From Metridium senile (lineage: Eukaryota; Cnidaria; Anthozoa; Actiniaria; Metridiidae): DNA of 64,000 bases. This document shows positions 57,201 through 64,000 of this stretch, piece by piece. The notes beneath the pieces are model-generated. The model worked only from the letters and a program-made list of their open reading frames with translations. It did not search any database and had not been told where the DNA came from. The stretch lies in NCBI GenBank assembly GCA_949775045.1, contig OX459097.1, forward strand, positions 4,851,185-4,915,184, read 5' to 3'. The number at the start of each line of letters is the position of its first letter. The stretch's first letter is position 1. A program made the translations under genes and the position numbers.

Positions 57201-59007
57201 TTTACTATGATACCTTTAAATAGCTTGACACGAAACTTTGTAGCTTCTTTAGTCAATTTTGGGACAGCATTTTCTTTAAAGTTTTCAATTTCATCTTCGC
57301 TAACAGTGACAAAACGACTACTGGCAGCCATTTTGTCCGAAAAGGTGATTATCGGCTGATAATCCGAGATAGCAAACCAATCAGCGCGCGCGATTTTCTA
57401 TAATCACCGGCGTATTTATACTAATTTCAGTTAATGATTGAGTCATTATTGCTGTACAACTAGTACCTACATCTTCATTAGCGTAATTATTAAAAGCATC
57501 ATCATTACATTATTGCAAGTATCAATAATACTGCTCCATGTTACTGACACTGATAATTCAGCTTTATTATCGACGATAGTGCTTACCTTTTTAATGATGT
57601 CGTATCTTCCTTATACCGTAGTTCACTGCTACTAGTTTGTCTCGTGTAAAAGCAGTGTGCAGCAGTCAATACCCACTGAGGAGCGATCAGAGCACCCCCA
57701 CAAATAATATCGTATCTTGTAGAATCAATTATACCTAATCGCATGAACAGCATTCGCCCAGTTAGTAGATTGTTTTAGTAAAAAAAATCATATTACAAAC
57801 TATTGTAAAATGAATATGAATATATCCAAGCAGGGAATCCAAATTGTAGCAACAATTATTACACTTAAGGCCTTATAGTTTTTAACAATTCTCCCATGCT
57901 CAGAAAATAATATTATAAGCCGATTTATTTCTACAGCTTTTACCATGCTATTCAAAGGCGAAAAATAAAAAGGCATGATAATAGGAGAAGGCATATGATA
58001 TGGCTCACACAACAGAGCTTGGCTCCAAATAAAGTGTGGTTATATAATTAAATCAATGGGTTATTCAAACTATCCCTTTTCTGAACTAAATCTGATGATT
58101 TGATACAAAAGATTAAGTTGGTCACTCACTCTGCTTGTGTATGCCAACTTGCCATGGCCACATGCCTGGACGGGAAAGTTTACCACCAACAATCCTTCCT
58201 CGTATACTTTTTTCCCTCTCGCCACACCCTGATAAAAAGATAAGTGTGATGGTAACGGTAAAATTGTTGGAAGATGTGTAAACAAATGAATAGATAAAGG
58301 GTGAAGAAAAAAGATGAATGAGAGTGGGAAGATATAAATGAACAAGTCAAGCATAAAAGAATAAAAATAAGTAAATAAAAGAGGGAGGAAAAGGGAGTGA
58401 TTGGAGGAAGTTGTAAGGTAAGGCGTTAGTTAAGTATCTAATGAGAGGAGAGAATGCGAGAAAAAAAGTGGTAATAAAAAGATGAGAGAAAGGAAAGGAG
58501 AGAAATCATACAAAAAATGAAAAAAAATTATTATAAATAAATAACAGCAAGAAAGTTGGGAATAGAAAAGAAAAAAATAAGAAAGGATGGAACAAAAGAA
58601 AGGAAAGGAGAGAAATGGAACAAGAGAAAGGAAAGGAGAGAAATCATACAAAAAATGAAAAAAAATTATTATAAATAAATAACAGCAAGAAAGTTGGGAA
58701 TAGAAAAGAAAAAAATAAGAAAGGATGGAACAAAAGAAAGGAAAGGAAAGAAAAGGTACAATTGGAAGAATGAAAGGATGCTGGGAATTAGATAGATTTG
58801 AAGGTATGTTTTATATAGATAGATAATTCCATAGAATAGTTGTTGTTCAGAATAGGAATGATTGAGAGAGTGTATCGTTAATTTGTGTTTGACACTTTCA
58901 CGTGATTTTAGAGTGAGACAGCAACAAGATATCTTACCTTGAAGTGACAAACAATCTGTTTGTCTAATAGACAGCATCCCAACCAGCAAGGTCACAACAA
59001 GGTTCAT
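21184..59007 (-). CDS. Gene B: secreted S1 protease, 10 CCP modules, F5/8C and Tudor-like C-terminus
   Basis: Coding exons: 58938-59007, 58130-58228, 57587-57734, 55340-55902, 53609-53794, 53007-53186, 52098-52262, 51222-51395, 50566-50745, 34815-34994, 34195-34362, 33342-33509, 32725-32892, 32475-32630, 25876-26171, 22016-22181 and 21184-21563. They sum to 3447 nt (1148 residues plus stop) with every junction in phase. Order: signal peptide, propeptide, trypsin-like S1 domain with His, Asp and Ser, ten CCPs, complete F5/8C domain, Tudor-like end. CCPs often mediate protein recognition and F5/8C domains bind glycans or lipids, so a surface-targeted extracellular protease is plausible. One intron (34995-50565) holds two 6.4-kb transposons. 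Whether transcription spans it is untested; the two halves could be separate genes. Two CCP relics lie in introns. Confidence 0.7.
22016..22181 (-). CDS. Gene B F5/8C second-half exon
   Basis: 166-bp exon, phase 0 in and phase 1 out. VFIGNSDATSIV ... ARKIRFLPLG ... MRVEIYGC is the classical end of an F5/8 type C (discoidin) domain, including the closing Cys. Acceptor TTTCAG, donor GTAAG. Confidence 0.87.
23445..24170. mobile_element. Nested TTAA-flanked MITE, 726 bp
   Basis: Ends GGACGGGGCCTACTAT and ATAGTAGGCCCCGTCC, each flanked by TTAA (23441-23444 and 24171-24174). It lies inside the 22392-25760 element and so inserted later. Confidence 0.75.
24208..24235. repeat. Poly-G tract
   Basis: An almost uninterrupted run of G (about 26-28). 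Length polymorphism or assembly error is likely here. Confidence 0.8.
25876..26171 (-). CDS. Gene B F5/8C first-half exon
   Basis: 296-bp exon, phase 1 in and phase 0 out. ECGFPLGMENRKIPD, then SAWCSSLSDRRPYLEIDLG and LATQGGERKWVSKYLV are diagnostic of the start of an F5/8 type C domain. Together with 22016-22181 it gives one complete domain bounded by Cys. Confidence 0.88.
26172..28135. other. Gene B intron, AT-rich
   Basis: No exon seen. A hairpin repeat of about 125 bp lies at 27981-28104: arms AGAACATTTGTGATTTAGT ... ACTAAATCACAAATGTTCT. A related but diverged half-copy is near 1005-1070. The rest is unremarkable. Confidence 0.45.
28184..28424 (+). repeat. tRNA-derived SINE, copy 1
   Basis: Contains a pol III A-box-like TAGTATAATGG (28241-28251) and a perfect B box GGTTCGAATCC (28286-28296), followed by a conserved ~130-bp tail. 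A second copy is on the minus strand at 36580-36822. No cloverleaf acceptor stem was recognised, so it is not called a tRNA gene. Confidence 0.6.
28511..28688 (-). pseudogene. Relic CCP exon of gene B (CCP7-like)
   Basis: Close paralogue of gene A exon 6703-6906 (GNCRGIGNV retained). A 2-bp deletion in the GATCATCACTATTCGG region shifts the frame. The 3' end with the last Cys and donor is missing, and a stop follows. The phase-1 context allows it to be skipped. Confidence 0.75.
29671..32040. mobile_element. 2.4-kb element with ~855-bp inverted repeats
   Basis: 29671-30528 recurs as reverse complement at about 31186-32040. The ends are GCGGCAAACC and GGTTTGCCGC. Between the arms is a nested ~305-bp inverted repeat (30545-30849). 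No transposase frame, and no convincing target duplication found. It lies in the gene B intron 26172-32474. Confidence 0.65.
30545..30849. repeat. Nested inverted repeat
   Basis: Arms TTACAGCAGTTCTCAGTCAC ... GTGACTGAGAACTGCTGTAA, with further inverted homology through GCACCGCTA and AACTGTGTTT. Total about 305 bp; it lies between the arms of the 29671-32040 element. Confidence 0.7.
32475..32630 (-). CDS. Gene B CCP10 exon
   Basis: 156-bp phase 1-1 exon. LCQKPAVLRGGT ... FKCNPGYSMRG ... GAWNDNQPRCL. Last CCP before the F5/8C domain. Donor GTAAGT. Confidence 0.83.
32725..32892 (-). CDS. Gene B CCP9 exon
   Basis: 168-bp phase 1-1 exon. SCGDPGTPQNGT ... YRCNINTKLVG ... GKWSSQPPKCL. Four cysteines present; donor GTAGGT. 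Confidence 0.87.
33342..33509 (-). CDS. Gene B CCP8 exon
   Basis: 168-bp phase 1-1 exon. PCSDPGQISNGY ... YACDIGYTLD ... GRWSKPVPSCK. Donor GTATGT. Confidence 0.87.
33824..33965. repeat. ~140-bp MITE-like repeat
   Basis: Inverted ends TTATTATTCAACAACAAA and TTTGTTGTTGAATTATAA around a GC-richer centre. It lies in the intron between CCP7 and CCP8 of gene B. Confidence 0.55.
34195..34362 (-). CDS. Gene B CCP7 exon
   Basis: 168-bp phase 1-1 exon. PCLDPGIPKGGS ... FSCKKGWKMEG ... GRWNYKTPTCLG. Confidence 0.87.
34430..34475 (-). pseudogene. Partial duplicate of a CCP exon start
   Basis: Codes an SCPGPGIP-like CCP start after an acceptor-like AAG, then loses the module. The adjoining intron sequence (ATACTGTAATGCTAGAT and CTACATATTTCAATGCTAGAT) is also duplicated, so a short tandem duplication copied the exon 5' end. 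No usable exon. Confidence 0.5.
34815..34994 (-). CDS. Gene B CCP6 exon
   Basis: 180-bp phase 1-1 exon. ECRDPGTPDKGG ... YSCRTNYILKG ... KTWTGSLPKCL. Donor GTGAGT. The next exon upstream in the transcript (50566-50745) is 15.6 kb away across the two large transposons. Confidence 0.83.
36580..36822 (-). repeat. tRNA-derived SINE, copy 2
   Basis: Reverse-orientation copy of 28184-28424. B box GGTTCGAATCC at 36709-36719 and A-box-like TGGCATAATGG at 36754-36764, read on the minus strand. Confidence 0.6.
36949..37042. repeat. Hairpin repeat, copy 2
   Basis: AATAAACTCGCAGAACGTGT ... ACACTCCTGCTCGTTTATT, with inner arms CCCTTGGGCTTCGCC/CTCGGGATTTTAAACC. Same family as 7624-7721. Confidence 0.75.
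37264..37960. repeat. 85-bp subterminal array, left, copy 1
   Basis: About eight tandem ~85-bp units, each two ~42-bp half-units that start ATTGTACA and contain GGATAGATCAATACAATAAC or TAGTTCAATTCAATCATACA. Likely transposase-binding repeats. Confidence 0.8.
38601..38761. repeat. Internal hairpin in transposon copy 1
   Basis: Arms of about 60 bp (AAAATCCCTGACCCAGGATG ... CATCCTGGGTCAGGGATTTT). The same hairpin occurs in copy 2 at 45466-45626, so it predates their spread. Confidence 0.75.
42336..43231. repeat. 85-bp subterminal array, right, copy 1
   Basis: About ten to eleven tandem 85-bp units containing CACATGCATGGGTTTGTATA and ATCTATGCAAGCCCTTATCC. Sequence differs from the left array but the period is the same. 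Confidence 0.85.
43451..44114. other. Spacer between the two large transposons
   Basis: 664 bp with no gene. It holds an AAGCGGCCAC/AGCGGCCAAC-type repeat related to 24570-24640, and a 29-bp palindrome at 43964-43992 (TTAGATAAAACAG ... CTGTTTTATCTAA). Confidence 0.5.
44307..44848. repeat. 85-bp subterminal array, left, copy 2
   Basis: About six tandem units of the same family as 37264-37960, with fewer copies. Confidence 0.8.
45466..45626. repeat. Internal hairpin in transposon copy 2
   Basis: Counterpart of 38601-38761, nearly identical. Confidence 0.75.
49327..50311. repeat. 85-bp subterminal array, right, copy 2
   Basis: About eleven to twelve tandem units of the same family as 42336-43231. 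Minor unit variants differ in number from copy 1. Confidence 0.85.
50566..50745 (-). CDS. Gene B CCP5 exon
   Basis: 180-bp phase 1-1 exon. DCGRLATPQHGQ ... FQCNKKGFELKG ... GRWDGVLTKCER. Acceptor AATAG, donor GTAAGT, which lies 43 bp from the transposon's target duplication. Confidence 0.86.
51222..51395 (-). CDS. Gene B CCP4 exon
   Basis: 174-bp phase 1-1 exon, not marked by a long frame of its own. TCRDPGTPKNGK ... YECDVGYELIG ... LTWSNNTPTCE. Acceptor TTTAG, donor GTAAG. Confidence 0.83.
51720..51885 (-). pseudogene. Relic CCP exon of gene B with stop codon
   Basis: After an acceptor-like TTTAG the translation runs LTCMKPPLPTNAY, then meets TAG, then continues in the same frame as VIVYACDYGYFTAG and RCGVRGTWSAL. 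The final Pro-x-Cys and donor are gone. It corresponds by order to gene A CCP4 (9412-9585). Confidence 0.7.
52098..52262 (-). CDS. Gene B CCP3 exon
   Basis: 165-bp phase 1-1 exon. PCPDPGVPENGV ... FACKKNFKMSG ... GTWNKNTPKC. Acceptor ACACAG, donor GTAAGA. Confidence 0.86.
52290..53000. other. Insertion-enlarged intron of gene B
   Basis: The matching gene A intron is 203 bp; this one is 744 bp. The extra sequence (about 52380-52880) has overlapping frames on both strands without a recognisable domain. A weak tRNA-like stretch (GGTCCGTTGGGTTAGCGATC) hints at an old SINE. Not classified. Confidence 0.35.
53007..53186 (-). CDS. Gene B CCP2 exon
   Basis: 180-bp phase 1-1 exon. ICQDPGHPHNGI ... 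FFCNRNHVMVG ... GTWNGYPPMCLG. Confidence 0.87.
53609..53794 (-). CDS. Gene B CCP1 exon
   Basis: 186-bp phase 1-1 exon directly after the protease. SCGNPGNILFGR ... YKCIDGYVLKG ... GRWTRPPVCVRG. Donor GTGAG. Confidence 0.87.
53864..53958. repeat. Hairpin repeat, copy 3
   Basis: TTTAAATAACGAGCAGGAGT ... GCGTGCTGCGAGTTTTAA. Same family as 7624-7721 and 36949-37042. It starts about 70 bp from the CCP1 exon. Confidence 0.75.
53959..55339. other. Gene B intron between protease and CCP1
   Basis: No exon seen. The gene A counterpart (11013-11228) is only 216 bp, so about 1.3 kb was inserted here. GGAGGCTCGATCCAGTAATTT at 53960 and its inverted relation AATTACTGACTCGAGCCTCC at 54790 suggest a ~850-bp element with short inverted ends. 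Confidence 0.4.
55340..55902 (-). CDS. Gene B protease exon with catalytic Asp and Ser
   Basis: 563-bp exon, phase 2 in and phase 1 out. YDNDIALVKL (Asp146), VRTVCLPI, and KKDSCKGDSGGSL (specificity Asp236, Ser242). After the Ser, VSWADVGCG replaces the usual SWG, so the Gly at chymotrypsin position 216 is Ala with one extra residue. The donor GTAAGT overlaps the apparent stop. Confidence 0.9.
56069..57421. mobile_element. 1.35-kb insertion carrying a PIF1-helicase fragment
   Basis: Absent from the corresponding gene A intron (11798-12386). It begins near AATTATTCGCCGAAGGCGAA and ends near TAATCACCGGCGTATTTATA. Inverted CTCGGACTGGCC (56134-56145) and GGCCAGTCCGAG (56561-56572) lie inside. 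It resembles a dispersed DNA repeat; the class is not determined. Confidence 0.55.
56478..56570 (+). pseudogene. Fragment of a PIF1-like helicase
   Basis: Codes NIIRRGHNVFLTGEAGTGQS. This matches the start of PIF1-type helicases up to the Walker A loop, with Gln in place of the catalytic Lys. The similarity stops at the GGCCAGTCCGAG inverted repeat. Probably a captured or deleted gene remnant. Confidence 0.5.
57587..57734 (-). CDS. Gene B protease exon with catalytic His
   Basis: 148-bp exon, phase 1 in and phase 2 out. IICGGALIAPQWVLTAAHC, then FYTRQTSSSELRYKED. The TTAG acceptor keeps it in frame. A frame extended further upstream would hit TGA because of a 5-bp difference from gene A. Confidence 0.85.
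58130..58228 (-). CDS. Gene B propeptide/activation exon
   Basis: 99-bp phase 1-1 exon. GCGEREKSIRGRIVGG and then WPWQVGIHK. Activation after Arg35 as in gene A. Confidence 0.87.
58270..58760. repeat. Purine-rich tract with internal tandem duplication
   Basis: Paralogous to 13030-13400. About 120 bp at 58491-58609 is repeated at 58633-58745 (AACAGCAAGAAAGTTGGGAA in both). Frames here are compositional only. Confidence 0.7.
58938..59007 (-). CDS. Gene B signal-peptide exon
   Basis: ATG at 59007. MNLVVTLLVGMLSIRQTD is almost identical to gene A, with a Cys19 instead of Gly. Acceptor TATTTTTAG three bases upstream. Confidence 0.85.
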
Positions 59008-59499
59008 CGTCTAAAAATATAACTTGAAACGTTTCCAAAACCTTCAGGATTGAATGCATTAGTTCAAGAAGAACAAAGTACAATGTCTTGTAAAAACTAT
59101 CCTTGTAGATACATATAAAGGTATAGTTGTACAAACAATTTCATTTGTAGCCGTGTTTGAAGTGTGTTGATCAGATAAATGTCCGTTTGGCAATATATTT
59201 TTATTGCGAGACTGATTCGATTCAATGCAACACTATTATTCATATTTCTATTTTCTTTAATAAAAATTTCACTAATTGAGTAACTTTGATTAGAAAACAG
59301 ATGTAAGTCATGTCCATAACAATAAAATCTTGATACAAAAACTCTTCCTCTTTTAAGGACTACTGTACTACTTCAAGTTATTAGTAAAGGTTGCGTATAG
59401 GATGACGTTTGTTATGAATACATCTACTGTGCGCCAATAGAAGCAGTATTAAACATCATAAATCGTACAAAATTTCATACTTGAAACAATGTCACTTAC

Positions 59500-59640
59500 C
59501 TTCTCAGTTAAGTTTTGAACCGAATCGAATCCTTCGAAAAGTTGTGCACCAAGATTTCTGCGAAGTATGACAGGCAGGCACAACTCTGTGCTGTCAGACT
59601 GTAATTTAAACTTACATCGATCAAGGAAGGGAGGGTCCGT
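59500..59640 (-). other. Probable 5' UTR exon of gene B
   Basis: Donor AAG|GTAAGT at 59500, conserved block GACAGGCAGGCACAACTCTG as at 14190-14210, and a 489-bp implied first intron. The 5' limit is not resolved. Confidence 0.42.
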
Positions 59641-61989
59641 TAGATAATTGATGGGGGTAGTGAGGGGATGCGGGATTCCCCAAAAAATCGAGTACAGCTT
59701 TAACCTTAAACGATAAACCGTTCACAACATAAAAACCTGAAACAAATATCCTGCACCGAAAATTTGCCCAATACGCTTTGGTAAACTCTCGGCTGCGCCT
59801 CGTGCCATGCGTTTACGCTTGTTAATCGTTCTTTATAGGTTCTCTCGTGTGTCTATAACGCCATGGGCGCGCGACTTTCTGTTGTCTAATATATAAAGCA
59901 CTCTTTCCAAGAAGGTTTGTCACCCAAGAAAAGCACACAAGCTAGTGGCGCAAAGGATCATGGATCAGTCCAGAAACTAAATGTGCATTTGGCGCGAATT
60001 TGTTGTTGTTTGATAAGTCAAAACGGAAATTTCTCAATAACATATTGACAATGTATCCATAAAACCAATGCGTTTTAATAAAGTATACATAGGTCACCCA
60101 TTATCCCCTGCACTACTAGCTAGCTTGTAGGCTTTTCACGTCACGGGTGACAAAGTTCCTCGGAAAGGGTGTATGTCCTACATTGAATTATTGTAATTAA
60201 TGAAAAAGAGTGATGTTTGCTAACATTTATATTTCTAGAATCGTATGTGTTTCTAACTAATCCGTGTTCATCATAAAGCAGAACGACGTTTCGATTTTTT
60301 ACTATATTTTTTTATTTTATAATTGTTAACTACTATTGTACTACTATTTTTTTACTTTTAAATTGTTACTATTATCATCATTTTTGCATGCTGCATGCAT
60401 GTGCTTACATTTTACCAATTATAGTACTATCAATGAAAATAATCTTGATCAATTACATATACTCTTGTGTGAAATTAGGATACAACGAAAAAAATATGAA
60501 AATGCTTTCCAATAAAATCAACATTAGAATTCACTTTATGTGGAAGTAGCTTTGCTATTTAAAATGAAGTTAATATAACAATAGAGGTGGTTTCAGCGTA
60601 AATATGTTTTCCTTAGAAGGGCCAAAAACATATTTACGCCCAAGAACCCCAAAAGGTCATTATCATTTAAAAAAAATAACGATCTAATTTGAGCGGGCTA
60701 AAATATATTTTATCCCGCTGATTTATTCACCAGTATTTAACCCGATAAATGCGCCACAATGTCCTATAAAGTTATTCTAAGTGTTGTTATATTGTGCATA
60801 CTATTCTACATTTTATACTTCGATGTTCTATAGCAGGCATCACATTACCTAGCGTATACCCTTATTTAAATAAGGTTGACACGACGAACTGCGAAATGCG
60901 GTGATTGCACGACCGTAAAGATTTTGATTGGTAAGCACAACTATTCCTAAGGTCTTTTTTACTATACGCGGCTGGTGTTGTGCAGCTGTAAATTCGTTTT
61001 CTGCCACAAAAGATGTATAAAGAATAAATATGAAACACATACACTTCCATTCTGTCGTGCAATCGCTGTTCGCCATTCATGATCACCTTTTATTTTGTCA
61101 ACCGTTTCTGAAAAATCTTTCTGAAATATATATCGCATCTATCTACTTTGTGATTAGCTTGATAGTAATAAGTCATTTATATTGCAAGTCTATTTAACTA
61201 AATCGTTGTCTGACTTGTTCCGAATTCTCTAATTACCACGCCCAACGGTTATATTTCATGGGATTAATTTTTCTAACGGTCCCTATAGTTAATAGATCTA
61301 GAAGGGATTTCTTTTGAAAACTAGAAAGTACCGTCACGTGACATTGACCTGGCACAAAACCAAAGCAATATTGGTTCTAACTTAGCTTAAGCTAAAAATG
61401 GAAACTAGCGAGTAAACTAGTATAGGCTGCGTCGGTGTTTGATTTAAATGATAAGTAATACAATGAAATTTGTAACACCGTAAAAAATATTGACTTACTT
61501 TACTGACGTTTCGAGCTTTAGCCCTTCGTCGGAGTAAAAATACCAATTTATGACGAAACTAATAAAAACAAATATGCTTGATATTATCACAAACATGGTT
61601 TCTCTAACTTTAATATATGGAACAACCCACAAACACTTTAGCATAAACTTTGTCGTGAGCAGAAATATGATTTTTCTTTTTAATTAATGTTTTTCGTTTT
61701 TTAATTCAAATATTACTTTATTCAACGACTACGGTTTTTTTCAACTTTTACAAAAATATTATTCTTTTTTTTTTTTTTTTTTTTAATTGCATTGTTTGAA
61801 AAGGTAAAACATATAAACAGAAGTTTGAAATATAACTAGTACGTGATGGAAGGCATCAGGAAAAATGGCAAAAAGAATAATTTAATTGCAAAAAAAAAAA
61901 ATAAACTTATAAAAAGAATTTGTTACAAAGAGCGCAAATAACAAAAAAAAATTATTCAACCAAATACATTCATCAACAGTTCCATACAG
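59641..61989. other. 5' spacer of gene B
   Basis: No gene supported. Paralogous to 14216-17290 and lacking the 16965-17182 MITE. Contains a small hairpin around AAATATGTTTT/AAAACATATTT (60600-60640) and a poly-T run near 61765. Confidence 0.5.
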
Positions 61990-62452
61990 AAATGTACTTT
62001 GATTAGCAGACATCTTTGAAAGATATAAAAATGACTCAAAGTGAGGAAGTATAATAAAATATGACATTACATTAACAAGACACCTTGCAAATTTCCAAAC
62101 CACGTGTTATGGTGACTTGGTGCGCACTTTTTAAGATAGCACCCCTATTGTTAACAGTTGATGCTTTCTTTTAAATGTATTTACCTATACACATAATTAA
62201 TACACCTCTGCATCTCTGCTGGTAAGGTAACCGGGCCTTTACATCGAAGCGAGGCGAACTTTGAGCTTGCAATGAAAGAGACACATTTCCCCGCATGGTG
62301 TTAAAAATTCTCTATCATTGAAATCTCAACGTTTGGAGTATTAGTAATTTAGTAAGAAAGGGATAACATACTTTTACAATGATGAATTAGTTTTTAAACT
62401 AATTAGTTTTAAACTAATTAATTTTAAACTTATTAGTTCTTAAACTAACTTT
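61990..62452. repeat. Conserved 3' flank of the array unit (copy 3)
   Basis: Matches 540-1180 and 17300-17590/21040-21180 and leads straight into gene C's stop codon. This shows the unmodified unit arrangement. A short TTTTAAACTAATTA repeat lies at 62390-62440. Confidence 0.6.
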
Positions 62453-62835
62453 TCACTCACAAAACTGTTCAGGTTTCAGTACACGTATTTCTTTCTTTCT
62501 GTTCCATACATGTATTCTTACAGAATAATCGGGATCCACTTGATAATAATCTTCATGTAGTGCCGAGCCAATGGTCGCAGTGTAGTACCTATTATTCCTA
62601 TCAGGCATCAATATTCGTGTACCTGGCGGTAGATTCAATTGTTTGTTAGGTACATCAAGTACAAGGTCTGTTTTGGGCATTGACTTGAAAGAGTCATCAT
62701 GGTGGTTTCCATGTTCTATTTCAAGATGTACGTTGTTCCTATCGATGGTTCGTACTATAGCCTTGTAGTAAATATAACCACCACCAGATACATATCCCCA
62801 TCTTCCAAGTACACGAGATCCAACCATTACACAAT
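62453..62835 (-). CDS. Gene C last exon: Tudor/SH3-like module (partial gene)
   Basis: 383-bp exon with acceptor TTCTTAG, phase-1 entry and stop at 62453. GSRVLGRWGY ... YYKAIV; GTRILMPDRN ... RYYTATI; ends KPEQFCE. Third copy of the array's C-terminal module. No further exon of gene C was found up to 64000. Confidence 0.75.
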
Positions 62836-63600
62836 CTAAGAATAAGAAATAATGATTGTATGAGGTTGAGCATGATATCGTAGTTATATATCAACACCGA
62901 GGTCTGTATTATCCGCCAAAGCCACAGATACGATACATTTTACATCATTTTACAAAATTAGTTAGAAAACGTTACATACATACAAGTAACAATTTAGTTC
63001 ATCGAAAAATACACCAGCACTGTCTTCGTGTAAATAAATGTACTGCTTTCTGGGAAAGAATGGAAATAAAATGCATAATAACATCAGCGTAACGGGCCGT
63101 TTGCACGATGACGTCATTTCACGACCACTTCCAGAATCTCAAATCAATAATTTCTTTGTAGGTAGGGATATTATTGAAAATATATTTGTATGCTCGACGT
63201 ATTTTAATAATAATATCTCAAAAACTTAAGATTTCAATAAGCAGAGTTGACGGACTTATTGTAATGACTAGTTGTACATATCGTGTTTAAAAATAAAACA
63301 ACTTTAATTGCGCGCGCACAACGTATAGTACACAGCGCGAGATTAATAGCTGAAAAACAAATGAAAGAACAAGCAAACGAACAAACAGAGGAATAAACAA
63401 ACGAACAAACTAACGAATAAACAAACGAACAAACAAAGGAATGAACAAACGAACAAACAAAGGAATGATCAAAAAAAAAAAAAAAACCGGACAAACTAAC
63501 AAATAAAAATAAATTAACGTTATGAATAAATTAACAAGTAAAAAAATAAAGAAAATAATACATAAAAATGAACAAAAATAAAATAAAAATAGATGCAAAC
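62836..63600. other. Intron or spacer upstream of gene C last exon
   Basis: The first ~200 bp are paralogous to 21564-21850 next to gene B's exon (ATGATTG-TGAGGTTGAGCATGAT). An AACAAACGAACAAAC-type simple repeat occupies about 63350-63590. No exon seen. Confidence 0.5.
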
Positions 63601-63601
63601 A

Positions 63602-64000
63602 AATATACATAATAATGATAATCCCATGTGTCGTTTGTGCAAAGAACATAAAGAAACAATTGAACACTTGCTTGCTGGTCGTAACCACTTGGCCGCTAAT
63701 GGCTATCTAAGTAGGCATAATAGAGCACTGATGGTACTAGCAGTAAAGTGGGGAAACGAATTCAATTTAATTGATTCAAGTTCCGAATGGAATCAAGAAA
63801 GATGGGAAAGAGGGCATGTGCTAGAGAATGAGAATGCAAAGTTAATATGGGAATTTAAATACAAATTGAGAAAAACAACTACGTCAAGGCGGCCGGATCT
63901 GATTCTGGAACATAAACAAAATAAAAGGATATGGGTTTGTGATATGGCATGTCCAATGGAAGCCAATTTAGAAAGGAAAGCCAAAGAAAAGAGAACAAAA
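63602..64000 (+). mobile_element. 5'-truncated LINE (non-LTR retrotransposon) C-terminus
   Basis: Open frame to the window edge. NPMCRLCKEHKETIEHLLAG is a LINE-type zinc knuckle whose third Cys is Arg. Further motifs are YLSRHNRA, SRRPDLILE and CDMACPMEANLERKAKEK. This is the usual C-terminal end downstream of reverse transcriptase in CR1/L2-like and related LINEs. The homology starts abruptly after a simple repeat, as in 5'-truncated copies. The 3' end is beyond the window. Confidence 0.7.

Noticed and set aside
57735..57760. Apparent frameshift and stop in the gene B His exon relative to gene A
   Set aside because: The 5-bp difference lies upstream of the TTAG acceptor and is therefore intronic. 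From the acceptor onwards the frame is intact in both.

Overview
This is AT-rich animal (metazoan) genomic DNA. It has GT-AG introns, exon-per-domain secreted genes and dense DNA transposons. The gene content (sushi/CCP, F5/8C, S1 protease), a Polinton-type element, a LINE tail of a kind common in marine invertebrates and several hairpin repeats suggest a marine invertebrate. A cnidarian is my best guess; this is inferred from general repeat and domain style, not demonstrated.

The host genes form a head-to-tail tandem array, all on the minus strand. Gene A (13630 down to 1180) encodes signal peptide, trypsin-like S1 protease, eight CCP/sushi modules and a C-terminal Tudor/SH3-like module. Gene B (59007 down to 21184) encodes signal peptide, S1 protease, ten CCP modules, one F5/8 type C (discoidin) domain and the same C-terminal module. 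The last exon of a third copy (gene C) lies at 62835-62453, and the rest of it is beyond the window. I built the models exon by exon from splice sites. All junctions are phase-compatible, giving 898 codons for A and 1148 for B. The flanks are also duplicated: about 14.1-17.6 kb matches 59.5-62.3 kb, and 0.54-0.96 kb matches 17.3-17.6 kb and 62.0-62.3 kb. The array has therefore grown by duplication of whole units. Relic CCP exons (1.65 kb, 28.6 kb, 34.45 kb, 51.8 kb) show module birth and death. The protease is N-terminal to the CCPs, the reverse of C1r/MASP/factor B-type proteins. A secreted, surface-binding protease of immune or recognition type is a reasonable inference.

Mobile DNA fills the introns and spacers. 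The most striking element is at 2264-6205: a 3942-bp element with 5'-AG...CT-3' termini, inverted repeats and a perfect 6-bp target duplication (CACTTG). These are Polinton/Maverick hallmarks, yet it carries only four intact small genes: an A32-like packaging ATPase, two small conserved-looking proteins and a double zinc-ribbon protein. No polymerase, integrase, protease or capsid gene is present. A 239-bp repeat with TATA boxes on both sides forms a divergent promoter. Other elements are: two ~6.4-kb CACAG-ended elements (37074-43447 and 44118-50519) with separate 3-bp target duplications and 85-bp subterminal arrays; a 3.4-kb element with ~700-bp inverted repeats (22392-25760) that contains a nested MITE; a 2.4-kb long-inverted-repeat element (29671-32040); TTAA-flanked MITEs; a tRNA-derived SINE pair; a hairpin repeat family; an insert carrying a PIF1-helicase fragment (about 56069-57421); and a 5'-truncated LINE at the right edge.

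Layout: 0-1.2 kb, 3' flank of A and a repeat; 1.2-13.6 kb, gene A with the Polinton-like element in an intron; 14-21 kb, spacer with MITEs; 21-59 kb, gene B, its introns swollen by transposons; 59-62.4 kb, spacer; 62.45-62.84 kb, end of gene C; 63.6-64 kb, LINE.
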